From Phytoactinopolyspora halophila (GTDB lineage Bacteria; Actinomycetota; Actinomycetes; Jiangellales; Jiangellaceae), in the NCBI RefSeq assembly GCF_003287285.1, contig NZ_QMIG01000022.1, positions 1 to 64,000 of the forward strand: a stretch of DNA of 64,000 bases, written 5' to 3'. This document shows positions 17,842 through 26,927 of this stretch, piece by piece. The position numbers and the translations under genes were made by a program. The notes beneath the pieces were generated by a model. That model was given only the letters and a program-made list of their open reading frames with translations. It was not told the origin of the DNA and searched no databases. How positions within the stretch are numbered: position 1 is the first letter of the stretch; each line of letters begins with the position of its first letter.

Positions 17842-18486
17842 CTAGCTCGGCCGTGACGGTGGCCGGGACATGCCGATGTAGCTGGGTCCGCCGTCGAACG
17901 TGGCGATGGCGGGTTGAGTGAGCTCGAATCCGAAACGCTGGTAGTAGTCGACGTTGGCCGGGTCTGAGGTTTGCAGGTAGCACGCGTGGCCCGCCTCGTC
18001 GGCCAGGGCAATCGCAGGTTCGATCAGCCGGGTGCCGACGCCGCGGCGTTGGGCACGTGGGTGAACGCTCATGGCCTGCAGATACCACGACGGTCCTGGC
18101 GGGTGAGCTTTCTCGAGAGATGAGCCGACGCTGGCCAGCCTGCCGACTGCGCGCCGGGTGACCACCGCCACGCGGATCAACGCGGGTGTCATCCGGAACT
18201 TCCGGAGACCGGAAGGCGGAAAGGTCCCGGGCGGCATCCATAGCGCGACCCCGAGCACGTCGTCGCCGTCGCGGGCGACGAGTCCGTGACCATGCGCAGC
18301 GGCATCGCGGGCCGTGGCCGTCATAAACGGCAGCAGGGCACGCCGTCGCATGATGGGGTCGGGAAAGATCTGCCGGAATGCCGGGTAGTCAGCATGGCTG
18401 GCTGCAATGACGGCGCCGGCCGCGCGGGCCTGGCGTGAGGCGAGCCGGTCGATCGTGATTCCGCTCTCGTGCTGCCCCGCGGCCAT
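17842..18486 (-). CDS. GNAT family N-acetyltransferase
   Basis: 214 residues. The acetyl-CoA-binding GNAT core lies in the C-terminal half (LQAMSVHPRAQRRGVGTRLIEPAIALADEAG; R-R-G-V-G-T is motif A), followed by YLQTSDPANVDYYQRFGFEL. The N-terminus is longer than in minimal GNATs. Substrate unknown; it sits between a TetR and the LLM gene without obvious coupling. Confidence 0.9.
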   Translation of the reverse strand: MAAGQHESGITIDRLASRQARAAGAVIAASHADYPAFRQIFPDPIMRRRALLPFMTATARDAAAHGHGLVARDGDDVLGVALWMPPGTFPPSGLRKFRMTPALIRVAVVTRRAVGRLASVGSSLEKAHPPGPSWYLQAMSVHPRAQRRGVGTRLIEPAIALADEAGHACYLQTSDPANVDYYQRFGFELTQPAIATFDGGPSYIGMSRPPSRPS

Positions 18487-18544
18487 GAGGCGATCATAGA
18501 CGTCACCGCATGTACTGACCGCCCAGGGGCCGAACCGGGCGCGG

Positions 18545-19369
18545 TCACGCGGACGTCCGGGTTCTCTCGTCGATGAGTGCCTCGACGCCTTGGAGGAGCC
18601 GCTCCAGGCCGAACGTGTAGGCGTGTTCGGGGCTGTGGGGTGCCTGGTGCGCCTGCCCGGTGGCCTGGCCGACGCGTGCCGCGAGGGGGAACTGGGAAGG
18701 ATCGAAAACCTCCGCGATGGCGGGCTGGACGGTCTCCCACCACTGTTGATCGGTGATGCCGGTGCGGCGGACGGCCAGGTCGGCTTCGAGCCGCCGGCGG
18801 GCGACCCCTTCGACGTGGGTGTGGACGAGTGTGATGACCGCGTCCATCTCGACGTCGGTGAGGCCGATGCCGTCGATCACGCTGAGCTCGCGCTCGTACT
18901 TGGCGATTTCGTGTGGCCCCAGCGGTGGCCGGCCCGTGAACACTTGCAGCACCCAGGGGTGGCGCATGTAGAGGTCCCAGTTCACGTGTGCGACCTCGCG
19001 GAGCCCGTCCCGCCAGTCGGCGCCCTCACGGGTTCCGGACCGGTGGATCGCTTCACCATACTGCGGTATCGCTTCACCATACTGCTGGATCGACTCGCCG
19101 TAGACCGTGTCGAGCATGGCGTCGACCAGCTCGTCGCGGGATGCGACGTAAGTGTAGAGCGACATGGTGCCGACGCCCAGCGATTCGGCGACGCGTCGCA
19201 TGGACAGGGTGGCCAGGTCCTGGTCGGCGTCCGCGATCTCGATGGCGGCGCCGATTAGCTGCGCGATGGTCAGGGTGTGTTTGGGACCGCGCTGCGGTAA
19301 CTGCCGGGTACGCCACAAGGTCGCGATGGTGCGTGCTGGATCGCTGGTGCCCCTGATTTCCGTCGCCAT
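18545..19369 (-). CDS. TetR family regulator with TetR_C domain
   Basis: About 274 residues from ATG 19,369. N-terminal TetR HTH (about 30-80; LSMRRVAESLGVGTMSLYTYVASRDELVDAML), then a TetR_C-type ligand domain (DLYMRHPWVLQVF, ITLVHTHVEGVARR). Between the domains is a threefold seven-residue repeat YGESIQQ / YGEAIPQ / YGEAIHR. Divergent from the ABC exporter pair, with palindromes in the shared promoter, so it is likely the exporter's repressor. Confidence 0.88.
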   Translation of the reverse strand: MATEIRGTSDPARTIATLWRTRQLPQRGPKHTLTIAQLIGAAIEIADADQDLATLSMRRVAESLGVGTMSLYTYVASRDELVDAMLDTVYGESIQQYGEAIPQYGEAIHRSGTREGADWRDGLREVAHVNWDLYMRHPWVLQVFTGRPPLGPHEIAKYERELSVIDGIGLTDVEMDAVITLVHTHVEGVARRRLEADLAVRRTGITDQQWWETVQPAIAEVFDPSQFPLAARVGQATGQAHQAPHSPEHAYTFGLERLLQGVEALIDERTRTSA

Positions 19370-19388
19370 GACTCTCAATCTTAGAAGA

Positions 19389-19441
19389 CGTACTTGGTAC
19401 GGCATACGTAGTTTTTGCTATTCTTCTCCGTATGGCATACG
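19389..19441. promoter_or_regulatory. Divergent TetR/ABC promoter with palindromic operators
   Basis: CGTATGGCATACG (19,429-19,441) is a perfect odd palindrome overlapping the ABC start codon, and GTACTTGGTAC (19,390-19,400) is a second one. TGCTATTCT (extended -10, hexamer 19,419-19,424) ends only 7 bp before the ATG at 19,432, predicting a leaderless ABC transcript covered by the operator. Confidence 0.55.
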
Positions 19442-20262
19442 AAGAAGTGGGTGTGCGGCCGGACTCCCCAGATGATCTGGGCATCCGGGCCATCGACGTG
19501 CACAAGCGATACAAGGACACGGTGGCGCTGGACGGATTCACCCTCTCCGTCGCGGCGGGTACGGTGTGTGGCCTGCTGGGGCCGAACGGGGCCGGGAAGA
19601 CCACGGCCGTGCGGATCCTGACGACTCTCCTGCGTGCAGACGCCGGTCAAATCCACGTGGCCGGATGCGATGTGCGCGCCGACGCGCGGACGGTGCGCTA
19701 CCGGATCGGCCTCGTCGGCCAGAACGCGTCGGTGGACGAGACCCTGAGCGGCCGCCAGAACCTCGTCATGTTCGGCAAGCTGTACCACCTGTCCGGTTCC
19801 ACGGCTCGTCAGCGGGCGGACGAGCTCCTCGACCAGTTCAACCTGACGGAGGTGGCGGAGCGATCGGTCGCCCAATACTCCGGCGGGATGCGCCGCAGGC
19901 TCGACTTGGCGACCAGCCTGATCTTGGCCCCGCCCGTGCTGTTTCTCGACGAACCGACCACCGGCCTGGACCCGGGGGCCCGCATCGATGTCTGGGGATC
20001 GATCACATCACTTGTCGGGTCCGGGACAACGGTCCTGTTGACGACCCAGTACCTGGAGGAGGCGGATCAACTCGCCGACCAGATCGCCGTGATCGATGCC
20101 GGCAGGGTCGTCGCCGAGGGCACACCCGATGAGCTCAAGGCGAAGGTGGGGCCCGATCGGGTCGAGACCGTGACCCGCAAACCCACCCTCGACGAGGTCT
20201 TCCTCCATCTCACCGGACACCCCACCAGCACCACCGAGCAGATCACGGAGCCGGCGTCATGA
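19432..20262 (+). CDS. ABC transporter ATP-binding protein (DrrA-like)
   Basis: 276 residues with the full ABC set: Walker A GPNGAGKTT, Q-loop LVGQNASVDE, signature YSGGMRRRLDLA, Walker B VLFLDEPTTGLDP and H-loop region. The closest class is the daunorubicin-resistance DrrA type, which energises a separate DrrB permease for drug or lipid export. The stop overlaps the permease start (ATGA). Likely repressed by the divergent TetR. Confidence 0.93.
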   Translation: MAYEEVGVRPDSPDDLGIRAIDVHKRYKDTVALDGFTLSVAAGTVCGLLGPNGAGKTTAVRILTTLLRADAGQIHVAGCDVRADARTVRYRIGLVGQNASVDETLSGRQNLVMFGKLYHLSGSTARQRADELLDQFNLTEVAERSVAQYSGGMRRRLDLATSLILAPPVLFLDEPTTGLDPGARIDVWGSITSLVGSGTTVLLTTQYLEEADQLADQIAVIDAGRVVAEGTPDELKAKVGPDRVETVTRKPTLDEVFLHLTGHPTSTTEQITEPAS

Positions 20263-21080
20263 CCGCTACCGCCACAGTTACCACCCGGCCGAGCACGTCG
20301 GCGGCGGGCAGCCTTCGAGATGCCATCACCTTGACGGGGCGGGTCCTGCAGCACTGGAAACGCCGGCCCGGGTCGATCCTGATCGGCCTCCTGTTCCCCG
20401 TCTTGATGGTGCTGATGTTCGGTTACCTCTTCGGCGGCGCCATGGCCGTGCCGGACGGGAAGTACATGGATTTCCTGGTTCCCGGCATGCTGACGATGAC
20501 GATGCTATTCGGGCTGGAGTCCATGGTCCTGGCCGTCACTGCCGACACCGCCAAGGGCGTCACCGAACGCATCCGCGCCATGCCCGTCACGACGCCCGCT
20601 ATCCTCGCCGGTCGCAGCATCGCCGACCTGCTGAATGCCGCCGTCGGCCTGGCCGTCATGGTTCTCGCGGGGCTGCTGGTCGGCTGGACCAGCCATCGCG
20701 ATCTCCTGCTGACCCTGGCCGGCTTCGGGCTCCTGATATGGCTGCGGTTCGCGTTCACATGGGTCGGCATCTACCTCGGGCTCGTGCTGAAAACACCGGA
20801 GTCGGCGACCGGCGTGCAGCTCCTCGTCTGGCCGGTTGGATTCCTTTCCAGCGCCTTCGTGTCGCCCGAAACGATGCCGGGCTGGCTTGGCGCCGCCAGT
20901 ACCTGGAACCCCCTGTCGGCGACCGCTACCGCGATCCGGGAACTGTTCGGTAACCCCAACTGGCACGCGCAGAACTGGGCCACCGAGCACTCGATCACCC
21001 TCGCGCTAATCTGGCCCGCCGTGCTCACGGTGATCTTCTTGCCGCTCGCCGCGCGGCAATACCGGGTCCTGGGCCGGTGA
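20259..21080 (+). CDS. ABC-2 type transporter permease (DrrB-like)
   Basis: 273 residues with about six membrane helices (ILIGLLFPVLMVLMFGYLFGG; AVGLAVMVLAGLLVGW; VQLLVWPVGFLSSAFV; ITLALIWPAVLTVIFLPLAA) and the ABC-2 motif SSAFVSPETMPGWLG. It is the membrane partner of the preceding ATPase, translationally coupled by a 4-bp overlap. Exported compound unknown. Confidence 0.92.
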   Translation: MTATATVTTRPSTSAAGSLRDAITLTGRVLQHWKRRPGSILIGLLFPVLMVLMFGYLFGGAMAVPDGKYMDFLVPGMLTMTMLFGLESMVLAVTADTAKGVTERIRAMPVTTPAILAGRSIADLLNAAVGLAVMVLAGLLVGWTSHRDLLLTLAGFGLLIWLRFAFTWVGIYLGLVLKTPESATGVQLLVWPVGFLSSAFVSPETMPGWLGAASTWNPLSATATAIRELFGNPNWHAQNWATEHSITLALIWPAVLTVIFLPLAARQYRVLGR

Positions 21081-21145
21081 ACGGCTGGACATCGGTGGCC
21101 GGAGCGCGTCCAGGACCCCTGCGCCGGATGGCCTGGACGTGTGAT

Positions 21146-21190
21146 CGTCGTGCCGGGCCGTCGGTGATCGGCCGACGGCCCGGCACGACG
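21146..21190. terminator. Strong hairpin between convergent genes
   Basis: Nineteen-bp perfect arms (CGTCGTGCCGGGCC... and ...GGCCCGGCACGACG) with a 7-nt loop, located between the convergent permease and PhoD genes. Probably a bidirectional terminator, though it has no clear T-run. Confidence 0.7.
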
Positions 21191-21194
21191 CCGT

Positions 21195-22778
21195 TTACTC
21201 CTCGACGTGCTGAATGCCGGGCTGGCCGGCCTCGACGTAGACGCTCGCCCGCGTCGAGATCGGCGCCCCTGGTTCGCTGACGTAGGGCACCACCCGGTAG
21301 TCCGTACGCCACTCGTTGGGTGTCAGCTCGCAGCGGGCATAGCCACGCTGAACGTTGTGGAACTTCATGTGCGGGTTTTCGTCCAGCCACCGGCGTCCCC
21401 AGGCGTCCATGTCCTGCCCGTCCCCGCCAGAACTGATGGACGTGCCGAGGAACTCGGTGCCGACGATGTCCGAATCCGGGTCGTCGAAATCGACCTTGAG
21501 GTTCGCAGCCACGCTGCGATGGGCGTCGCCGGTCACGACGACGAAGTTCTCCACCCCGCGGTCGCGCACCCCGTCGAACAGGCGTTGGCGGGCCGCGGCG
21601 TAACCGTCCCAGGTGTCCATGCCGAACGCTTGTTCCGGACCGTATGCCGAATCGCCCTGCATCATGAAGATCTGGTTGGCCAGCACCTTCCATGTCGCGG
21701 TCGCGTTTCCGAGCCCGTCCAGCAGCCAGCTTTCCTGAGCATCGCCGAGCATGGTGCGCGACGGGTCGAGCCGCTCGTCGCAGTCGAACTTCCGGCCGTC
21801 ACCGCACGCTTGATTGTCGCGATACTGCCGGGTATCGACCATGTCGAACTGGGCGAGGTCGCCGAACACGAGCCGGCGATACAACTGCATGTCCGGGCCC
21901 GCTGGCAGCGCTGCCTGCCGTAGCGGCATGTGCTCGTAGTACGCCTGGAACGCCGCGGCCCTGCGATCCAGGAACTCTGCACCACCGTTATCGTGGCCGT
22001 CGAGGTCGGCGGCCCAGTTGTTGTCGACGTCGTGATCGTCCATGATCACCATCCACGGGAATGCGGCGTGGCAGGCACGCAGATCGACGTCGCTCTTGTA
22101 CTGGCCGTACCGGACCCGGTAGTCGGCCAGGGAGAAACACTCCGTGGCCGGCAGGTGCCCACGGCCGATGCTGCCCTGCGCGGTCCCCTCGTAGATGTAG
22201 TCTCCGAGATGTATCACCAGGTCCAGATCTTCTTCGGACATGTGCCGAAGGGCGGTGTAGTAGCCCTGGGGATAGTTTTGGCAGCTCGCGAACGCGAAGG
22301 CGAGTGAGGACAGTGCCGCTCCAGGTTCCGGAGCGGTCCGGGTGCGGCCCACCTCGCTGAGCTCCGGGCCCGCCCGGAAGCGATACCAGTATTGGCGATC
22401 TGCCCGAAGCCCGCTCACCTCGACATGGACGGAGTGCCCGAGCTCGGGTGTCGCCCGGTGCACGCCCGAGCGCACCACGTGACGGAATTTGGGATCCTCC
22501 GCGACCTGCCACTGCACGGATATGGTCCGATCCGGCATGCCGCCACGCCCATCGGGCGCCAGGGGGTCCGGCGCGAGCCGGGTCCACAAGACGACGCCGT
22601 CGGGAAGCGGATCACCGGAGGCGACGCCGAGCGAGAACGGGTTCTCCCCGAACCGCGGGTTCGCCCAAGCTGGCGCGGCCGAGAAGCCCGCTACCGCCGA
22701 GGCGACAGCCAACGTGCCGCCACCGGCGAGAGCCAGGAAATTGCGACGATCGATGGGCCTGCGTCGGTAACTGGACAT
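21195..22778 (-). CDS. phoD: PhoD family alkaline phosphatase/phosphodiesterase
   Basis: 527 residues. A twin-arginine signal at the start (RRPIDRRNFLALAGGG, then AAPAWA) exports it folded. PhoD_N (about 45-140) is followed by the metallophosphatase domain with FASCQNYPQGYY, HLGDYIYEG, IMDDHDVDNNW and VVTGDAHRS, which carry the Ca/Fe ligands. PhoD enzymes cleave phosphodiesters and phosphomonoesters outside the cell. Together with PhoX it gives the window two phosphate-scavenging enzymes. Confidence 0.94.
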   Translation of the reverse strand: MSSYRRRPIDRRNFLALAGGGTLAVASAVAGFSAAPAWANPRFGENPFSLGVASGDPLPDGVVLWTRLAPDPLAPDGRGGMPDRTISVQWQVAEDPKFRHVVRSGVHRATPELGHSVHVEVSGLRADRQYWYRFRAGPELSEVGRTRTAPEPGAALSSLAFAFASCQNYPQGYYTALRHMSEEDLDLVIHLGDYIYEGTAQGSIGRGHLPATECFSLADYRVRYGQYKSDVDLRACHAAFPWMVIMDDHDVDNNWAADLDGHDNGGAEFLDRRAAAFQAYYEHMPLRQAALPAGPDMQLYRRLVFGDLAQFDMVDTRQYRDNQACGDGRKFDCDERLDPSRTMLGDAQESWLLDGLGNATATWKVLANQIFMMQGDSAYGPEQAFGMDTWDGYAAARQRLFDGVRDRGVENFVVVTGDAHRSVAANLKVDFDDPDSDIVGTEFLGTSISSGGDGQDMDAWGRRWLDENPHMKFHNVQRGYARCELTPNEWRTDYRVVPYVSEPGAPISTRASVYVEAGQPGIQHVEE

Positions 22779-23162
22779 GAGACCTCCTGAGGCGGGCAGC
22801 GCTGATCACACTGGCTGCGATGATTGTGTGGTCGAGCTCGCCTGACAAGGGGTCAAGCCGGCATTCGAGCACGTCAAGGGCGCCTTCCGGCGGCGGCCGC
22901 TTACAGCCGTGCGTAACGTTCGGCAGGGCGCGGCTCGGCGCCCGGGTGCGCCGGCTCCAGTGGCTTCGGCCCGCTTCCGTTCCGGATGCTTAACAGGGCG
23001 GTCCATGCTCGAGCAAGCAATGAACGTGACGCACCTCACATGGACCGCCCACCTGCACGCCAGTCAGCGGGCAGGTTGAGGAGCTCGTCAGCGACGCGAG
23101 CCAGCCGATGAATCGTCGGTCCCGATACGGTGTGCGGCACCTGGGTTTCGTAGTCTGGACCG
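22779..23162. other. Intergenic region between divergent phoD and AfsR-type gene
   Basis: No convincing gene. Contains an inverted repeat with 12-bp arms GGGCGGTCCATG / CATGGACCGCCC (22,996-23,050) with a 31-nt loop. I saw no Pho box and no clear promoter hexamers. Confidence 0.5.
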
Positions 23163-26100
23163 ATGCGATTCGGGGTGCTGGGGCCACTGGCCGTGTGGAC
23201 CGACAACGGCGAGCCGGTTCCTGTTCCCGGACGCTTGGTACGCACGCTGCTGGCCGACCTGCTGATCCACGAGGGGCGTGCGGTGTCGATCGATCGCCTG
23301 GTCGACGATCTGTGGGGGGATGCGGCGCCAGCCGACCCGCCAAGCGCGCTGCACGTGCGCGTCTCACAGCTACGCCGGGTACTGGCCGGCGCGGAGGCGG
23401 GCGGCCGGGAGCTGGTGGTGTCCCAGTCCCCGGGCTACGCCCTGCTGGCCGGCCTGGACGCGGTGGATGCGGCGCGGTTCGACGCCCTCCTCGGGCAGGC
23501 ATGGGCGGTCGACGACCCGCGCACTCGGGCCAAGCTGCTCGCCGACGCGCTGGATCTGTGGCGCGGACCGTTCCTGGCGGACTTCGCCGACGAGGAGTTC
23601 GCCCGCTCGGCCGCGGCCCGGTGGGAGGAGCAGCGGCTGGCCGCCGTCGAAGCCCACGCGGAAGCCCGGCTGGAGCTCGGTGAGCACCGCGAGCTGGTCG
23701 GGGATCTCGGCGAGCAGGTGGCCGGGCAGCCGTACCGGGAACGGCTGCGGGCGGCCCACATGCGGGCGCTGTATCGGGCCGGCCGGGCGAGCGAAGCCCT
23801 GGAGAGTTTTCAGGATCTGCGCCATCAGCTCGCTGACGAGCTGGGCCTGGACCCGAGCGCCGAACTGACCGCGTTACACCAGGCCATCCTGGCCGGCGAC
23901 CCGTCGGAGGACGCGCCGGCGCCGGCCCCGCGGCCGGTGAAGCCCACCACCAACCTGCCAGCGCCGGTGACCGAGCTGGTGGGACGGGACCAGACGATGC
24001 AGCGTGTGCGAGAGCTGCTGTCCACGGGGCGCCTGGTCACGCTCACCGGCCCGGGTGGCGTCGGCAAGACCAGCGTGGCCATCGCGGCGGCGCGATCCCT
24101 GGTGGAGATGTACCCGGACGGTGTATGGCTGATCGATCTGACTGCCTGGGACGGCTCGGGCGATCCGGCCGAGCCGATCCTGTCCGCGCTGTCCATCCCG
24201 GATGCGCCCGGGGATCCGGAACCGGGGAATCAGCGGCTGGCAACCGCCTTGCGGGAACGGCAGATGCTGCTGGTGCTCGACAACTGCGAGCACGTGATCG
24301 AACCGGTGGCCACGCTGGTCGCCTGGTTGCTGGGGGAAGCCGCTGGCGTGCGGATCCTGGCGACCAGCCGGGAACCCCTGCGCGTGCGTGGCGAGGCCCG
24401 CTGGGATCTGCCGCCGTTGGACATTCCCGATACGGACAACCCGGCCCGGCTGGTCCAATCTCCCGCCATCCGGCTGTTCCTGTCCCGAGCCGGGCTGGTT
24501 CCGGAGCTGGATTCGGTGGTCGGGGTGGCGGAGGTGTGCCGGCGGCTCGACGGCATCCCGCTGGCGTTGGAGCTGGCCGCCACCAGGGTCCCGACGCTGG
24601 GCATAGGCGGGCTGGCGTCCCGGCTGCAGGTGCCGCAGGATCGGTTCGGCCTGCTGGGCGCCGGCCCGCGCGACGCGCCGGCCCGGCAGCGCACCCTGTC
24701 CGCGGTGATCGACTGGAGCTGGCAACTGCTGACCGGGCGCGAGCAGGCCGTGCTGCGCCGCCTGGCTGTCCACTCGGGCGGGTGCACGCTGGACGCGGCC
24801 GAGTCCGTGTGCACGGGGGAGGACGTCCCCGCCGGCGACGTGCTGGACGTGTTGTCCGGGCTGGTTGACCGCTCCCTGGTGGTGCGTGACGACGGGCCCC
24901 GGTTCCGGCTGCTGGAGTCGGTCTCCGCCTACTGCCTGGACCGGTTGCGGGAAGCCGGGGAAGAGGCGGCGGTGCGGCGGCGGCACGCCGACTACTACCT
25001 GAGCCTGGCCGAACGGGCCGAGCCGCAGCTGCGTGGTCACGGCCAGCGGGAATGGCTGAGCAAGCTGGATGCCGAGGCGGCGAACCTGCGGACAGCCCTG
25101 GACGCGTTCCGCCACGAGTGCGCAGCCGGGTCGGCGTTGCGCCTGGCCAAGGCCCTGTCGTGGTACTGGTTCCTGCGCGGCCGGCTGACCGAGGCGCGTC
25201 GGGCTCTGACCGGCGCATTGGACGTCGAGGGCGATGCGCCGCCCGACCTCCGGGCCAGTGCCCGTGCATGGCAGGCGGGTCTGGCGATCCGGCAGGGCGA
25301 GGCGGGGCCGGAGCAGGCGGCAGACGTGCTGCGCGAGTACGGTCACGTGGGCGGACCCCTCGATCGGGCTCGCGTCGAGTGGTTCCTCGCCGCGGCGATC
25401 ATCGACGTCGGGGACCAGAAAGCCGCTGGAGAGCTGCTGGAGCGGGCGATCGACGCCTTCCGGGCAGCCGGCGATCGCTGGGGTGAGGCAGCCGCCTTGA
25501 GCACGCGGGCCATGCTGGCGCACATCCGCGGTGATCTGGCCGCGCTGGAGGACGACGCCCGGCGCAGCGCCGAGCTGTTCGGGGAGCTGGGCGACGATTG
25601 GGGCGTGCTGCAGGCCACCGACTGGCTGATCGGGCTGGCGGACCTGACCGGCGATCACGCGGAGGCGTTCCGGCTGAGCCGGGAAGGCCTGCAGATTGCC
25701 GAAGATCTGGGGCTCTGGGCCGATGTGGCCGGCCGGCTCGGCTGGCTGGCCTGGCTCTCGGTCCAGGCCGGCGATTACGCCAACGCCCTGGAAAGTGCCG
25801 AACAGGCGCGGCGGCTGGCTGCCGAGCAGGGGCAGCGACCGGGTGAGGTGTTCGCCACCATCAGCCTGGCATTCGCCGCCCGCCGCAGTGGCAAGCTCGA
25901 TCTGGCCGAGGAGCACCTGCGCTGGCTACTCGCGGCGGCCCGGCGACAACACGCGGGTGACGGCCATCCGCCCTACCTCTCGATGGTGCTGGTCGAGCTG
26001 GGGCTTCTGGTCGCGGAGCGGGGTGATCCGGCGGGGGCGCTGGACGCGCTCCGGGAGGGCCTCGACGTGTTCCGGGACCAGGGTTCGGTGAGCGGCATGG

Positions 26101-26372
26101 CGTGGGCGCTGACGGGGGTCGCCGCCGCACTCGTCGGGGACGGGAGGCCCGGTCTGGCGGCGCAGTTGCTAGGTGCGGCCGATGCCGCCCGGCAGCAGAG
26201 CGGGCAGCCGCTGTCCGCGTCGGATCGCGACGAGCTGGACCGGGTGACGGATGCGATTCGCGCCGCCGAGCCGGACTTCGACACCCTGTTCGCCCGGGGT
26301 GCCGAGCTAACGCCCGACGAGGCGCGGTCTCTGGTGGGTGGGGGAGCAGGCCCGATGAGCGGCGTCGAATAG
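23163..26372 (+). CDS. AfsR/SARP-type regulator: BTAD + NB-ARC ATPase + TPR
   Basis: 1069 residues. Order: OmpR-like DNA-binding domain (about 1-90; VSIDRLVDDLWG), bacterial transcriptional activator domain (about 95-245; PYRERLRAAHMRALYRAGRASEAL), NB-ARC/STAND ATPase with Walker A GPGGVGKTS (about 295) and Walker B MLLVLDNCEH, then a winged region and long TPR-like helical repeats to the end. Such proteins activate secondary-metabolism or stress genes in actinomycetes when the STAND module is switched. No biosynthetic cluster is adjacent, so the target is unclear. Confidence 0.92.
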   Translation: MRFGVLGPLAVWTDNGEPVPVPGRLVRTLLADLLIHEGRAVSIDRLVDDLWGDAAPADPPSALHVRVSQLRRVLAGAEAGGRELVVSQSPGYALLAGLDAVDAARFDALLGQAWAVDDPRTRAKLLADALDLWRGPFLADFADEEFARSAAARWEEQRLAAVEAHAEARLELGEHRELVGDLGEQVAGQPYRERLRAAHMRALYRAGRASEALESFQDLRHQLADELGLDPSAELTALHQAILAGDPSEDAPAPAPRPVKPTTNLPAPVTELVGRDQTMQRVRELLSTGRLVTLTGPGGVGKTSVAIAAARSLVEMYPDGVWLIDLTAWDGSGDPAEPILSALSIPDAPGDPEPGNQRLATALRERQMLLVLDNCEHVIEPVATLVAWLLGEAAGVRILATSREPLRVRGEARWDLPPLDIPDTDNPARLVQSPAIRLFLSRAGLVPELDSVVGVAEVCRRLDGIPLALELAATRVPTLGIGGLASRLQVPQDRFGLLGAGPRDAPARQRTLSAVIDWSWQLLTGREQAVLRRLAVHSGGCTLDAAESVCTGEDVPAGDVLDVLSGLVDRSLVVRDDGPRFRLLESVSAYCLDRLREAGEEAAVRRRHADYYLSLAERAEPQLRGHGQREWLSKLDAEAANLRTALDAFRHECAAGSALRLAKALSWYWFLRGRLTEARRALTGALDVEGDAPPDLRASARAWQAGLAIRQGEAGPEQAADVLREYGHVGGPLDRARVEWFLAAAIIDVGDQKAAGELLERAIDAFRAAGDRWGEAAALSTRAMLAHIRGDLAALEDDARRSAELFGELGDDWGVLQATDWLIGLADLTGDHAEAFRLSREGLQIAEDLGLWADVAGRLGWLAWLSVQAGDYANALESAEQARRLAAEQGQRPGEVFATISLAFAARRSGKLDLAEEHLRWLLAAARRQHAGDGHPPYLSMVLVELGLLVAERGDPAGALDALREGLDVFRDQGSVSGMAWALTGVAAALVGDGRPGLAAQLLGAADAARQQSGQPLSASDRDELDRVTDAIRAAEPDFDTLFARGAELTPDEARSLVGGGAGPMSGVE

Positions 26373-26390
26373 CTACCCTCCGTACGGCCA

Positions 26391-26855
26391 TCAGGCACCG
26401 TTCCTGGGCAGGACGCGGAATACGGGAAACTCCGGTGACACGCGCTCGAACTCGGCCAGCGGTGCGTCTTTGGCCACGGGCACGTGCACTCTCGCGTTGG
26501 GTGCTCGGCTCAGATAGGCCTTGAGCACCGGTGCCCGGCGTTCCGGTGCCACCTCTTCGAGGCAGACCTCCTCGCGGCGGCCGTGGCGGATGGCGGCCGC
26601 GCCGTTCGCGGCTCGCACGTTGCGCACCCAGTTCGTCGTCTCGCCGAGCATGGAAACGAGATAGCGCTCGTCCTCGACGACGGTCATGACCAGCGGCAAT
26701 GTGACGGTCGCGCCGGATCGCCGCCCCGGCACCTCGAGTTCGACGAGGCGGTCCGGGGCGATCCCGCGAGCATAGAGCGCAGCTGTCCATCGGTCGAGGA
26801 CGCGCGCCACCCGGTTGGGACGCCCGTCGCGGTAGAACCACTTCTTCAGGCTCAT
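26391..26855 (-). CDS. Deazaflavin-dependent nitroreductase-family protein (DUF385/Ddn-like)
   Basis: About 154 residues from ATG 26,855, with GGAGGAAGGG upstream. Ddn/F420H2-binding split-barrel features: LVELEVPGRRSGATVTLPLV and WVRNVRAANGAAAIRHGRREEV, where the R-x-S-G and nearby positions contact F420. Family members reduce quinones or nitroimidazoles. Divergent from a TetR gene with clear operators between them, so it is the probable target of that repressor. Confidence 0.88.
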   Translation of the reverse strand: MSLKKWFYRDGRPNRVARVLDRWTAALYARGIAPDRLVELEVPGRRSGATVTLPLVMTVVEDERYLVSMLGETTNWVRNVRAANGAAAIRHGRREEVCLEEVAPERRAPVLKAYLSRAPNARVHVPVAKDAPLAEFERVSPEFPVFRVLPRNGA

Positions 26856-26882
26856 TGTCACCCTTCCTCCTATACAACGTAC

Positions 26883-26916
26883 ATGTACACTGTACATGAA
26901 TCCTGTACGGCGTACA
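26883..26916. promoter_or_regulatory. Two perfect TetR operator palindromes
   Basis: ATGTACACTGTACAT (26,883-26,897) and TGTACGGCGTACA (26,904-26,916) are perfect odd palindromes with shared TGTAC/GTACA half-sites, between the divergent Ddn-like and TetR genes. Tandem binding of TetR dimers is likely. Confidence 0.65.
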
Positions 26917-26927
26917 ATCACGAGGCG

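Noticed and set aside
23874-25916. 680-codon leftward frame opposite the AfsR-type gene
   Set aside because: Gln/Pro/Arg-rich shadow translation; the + strand carries BTAD and NB-ARC motifs.
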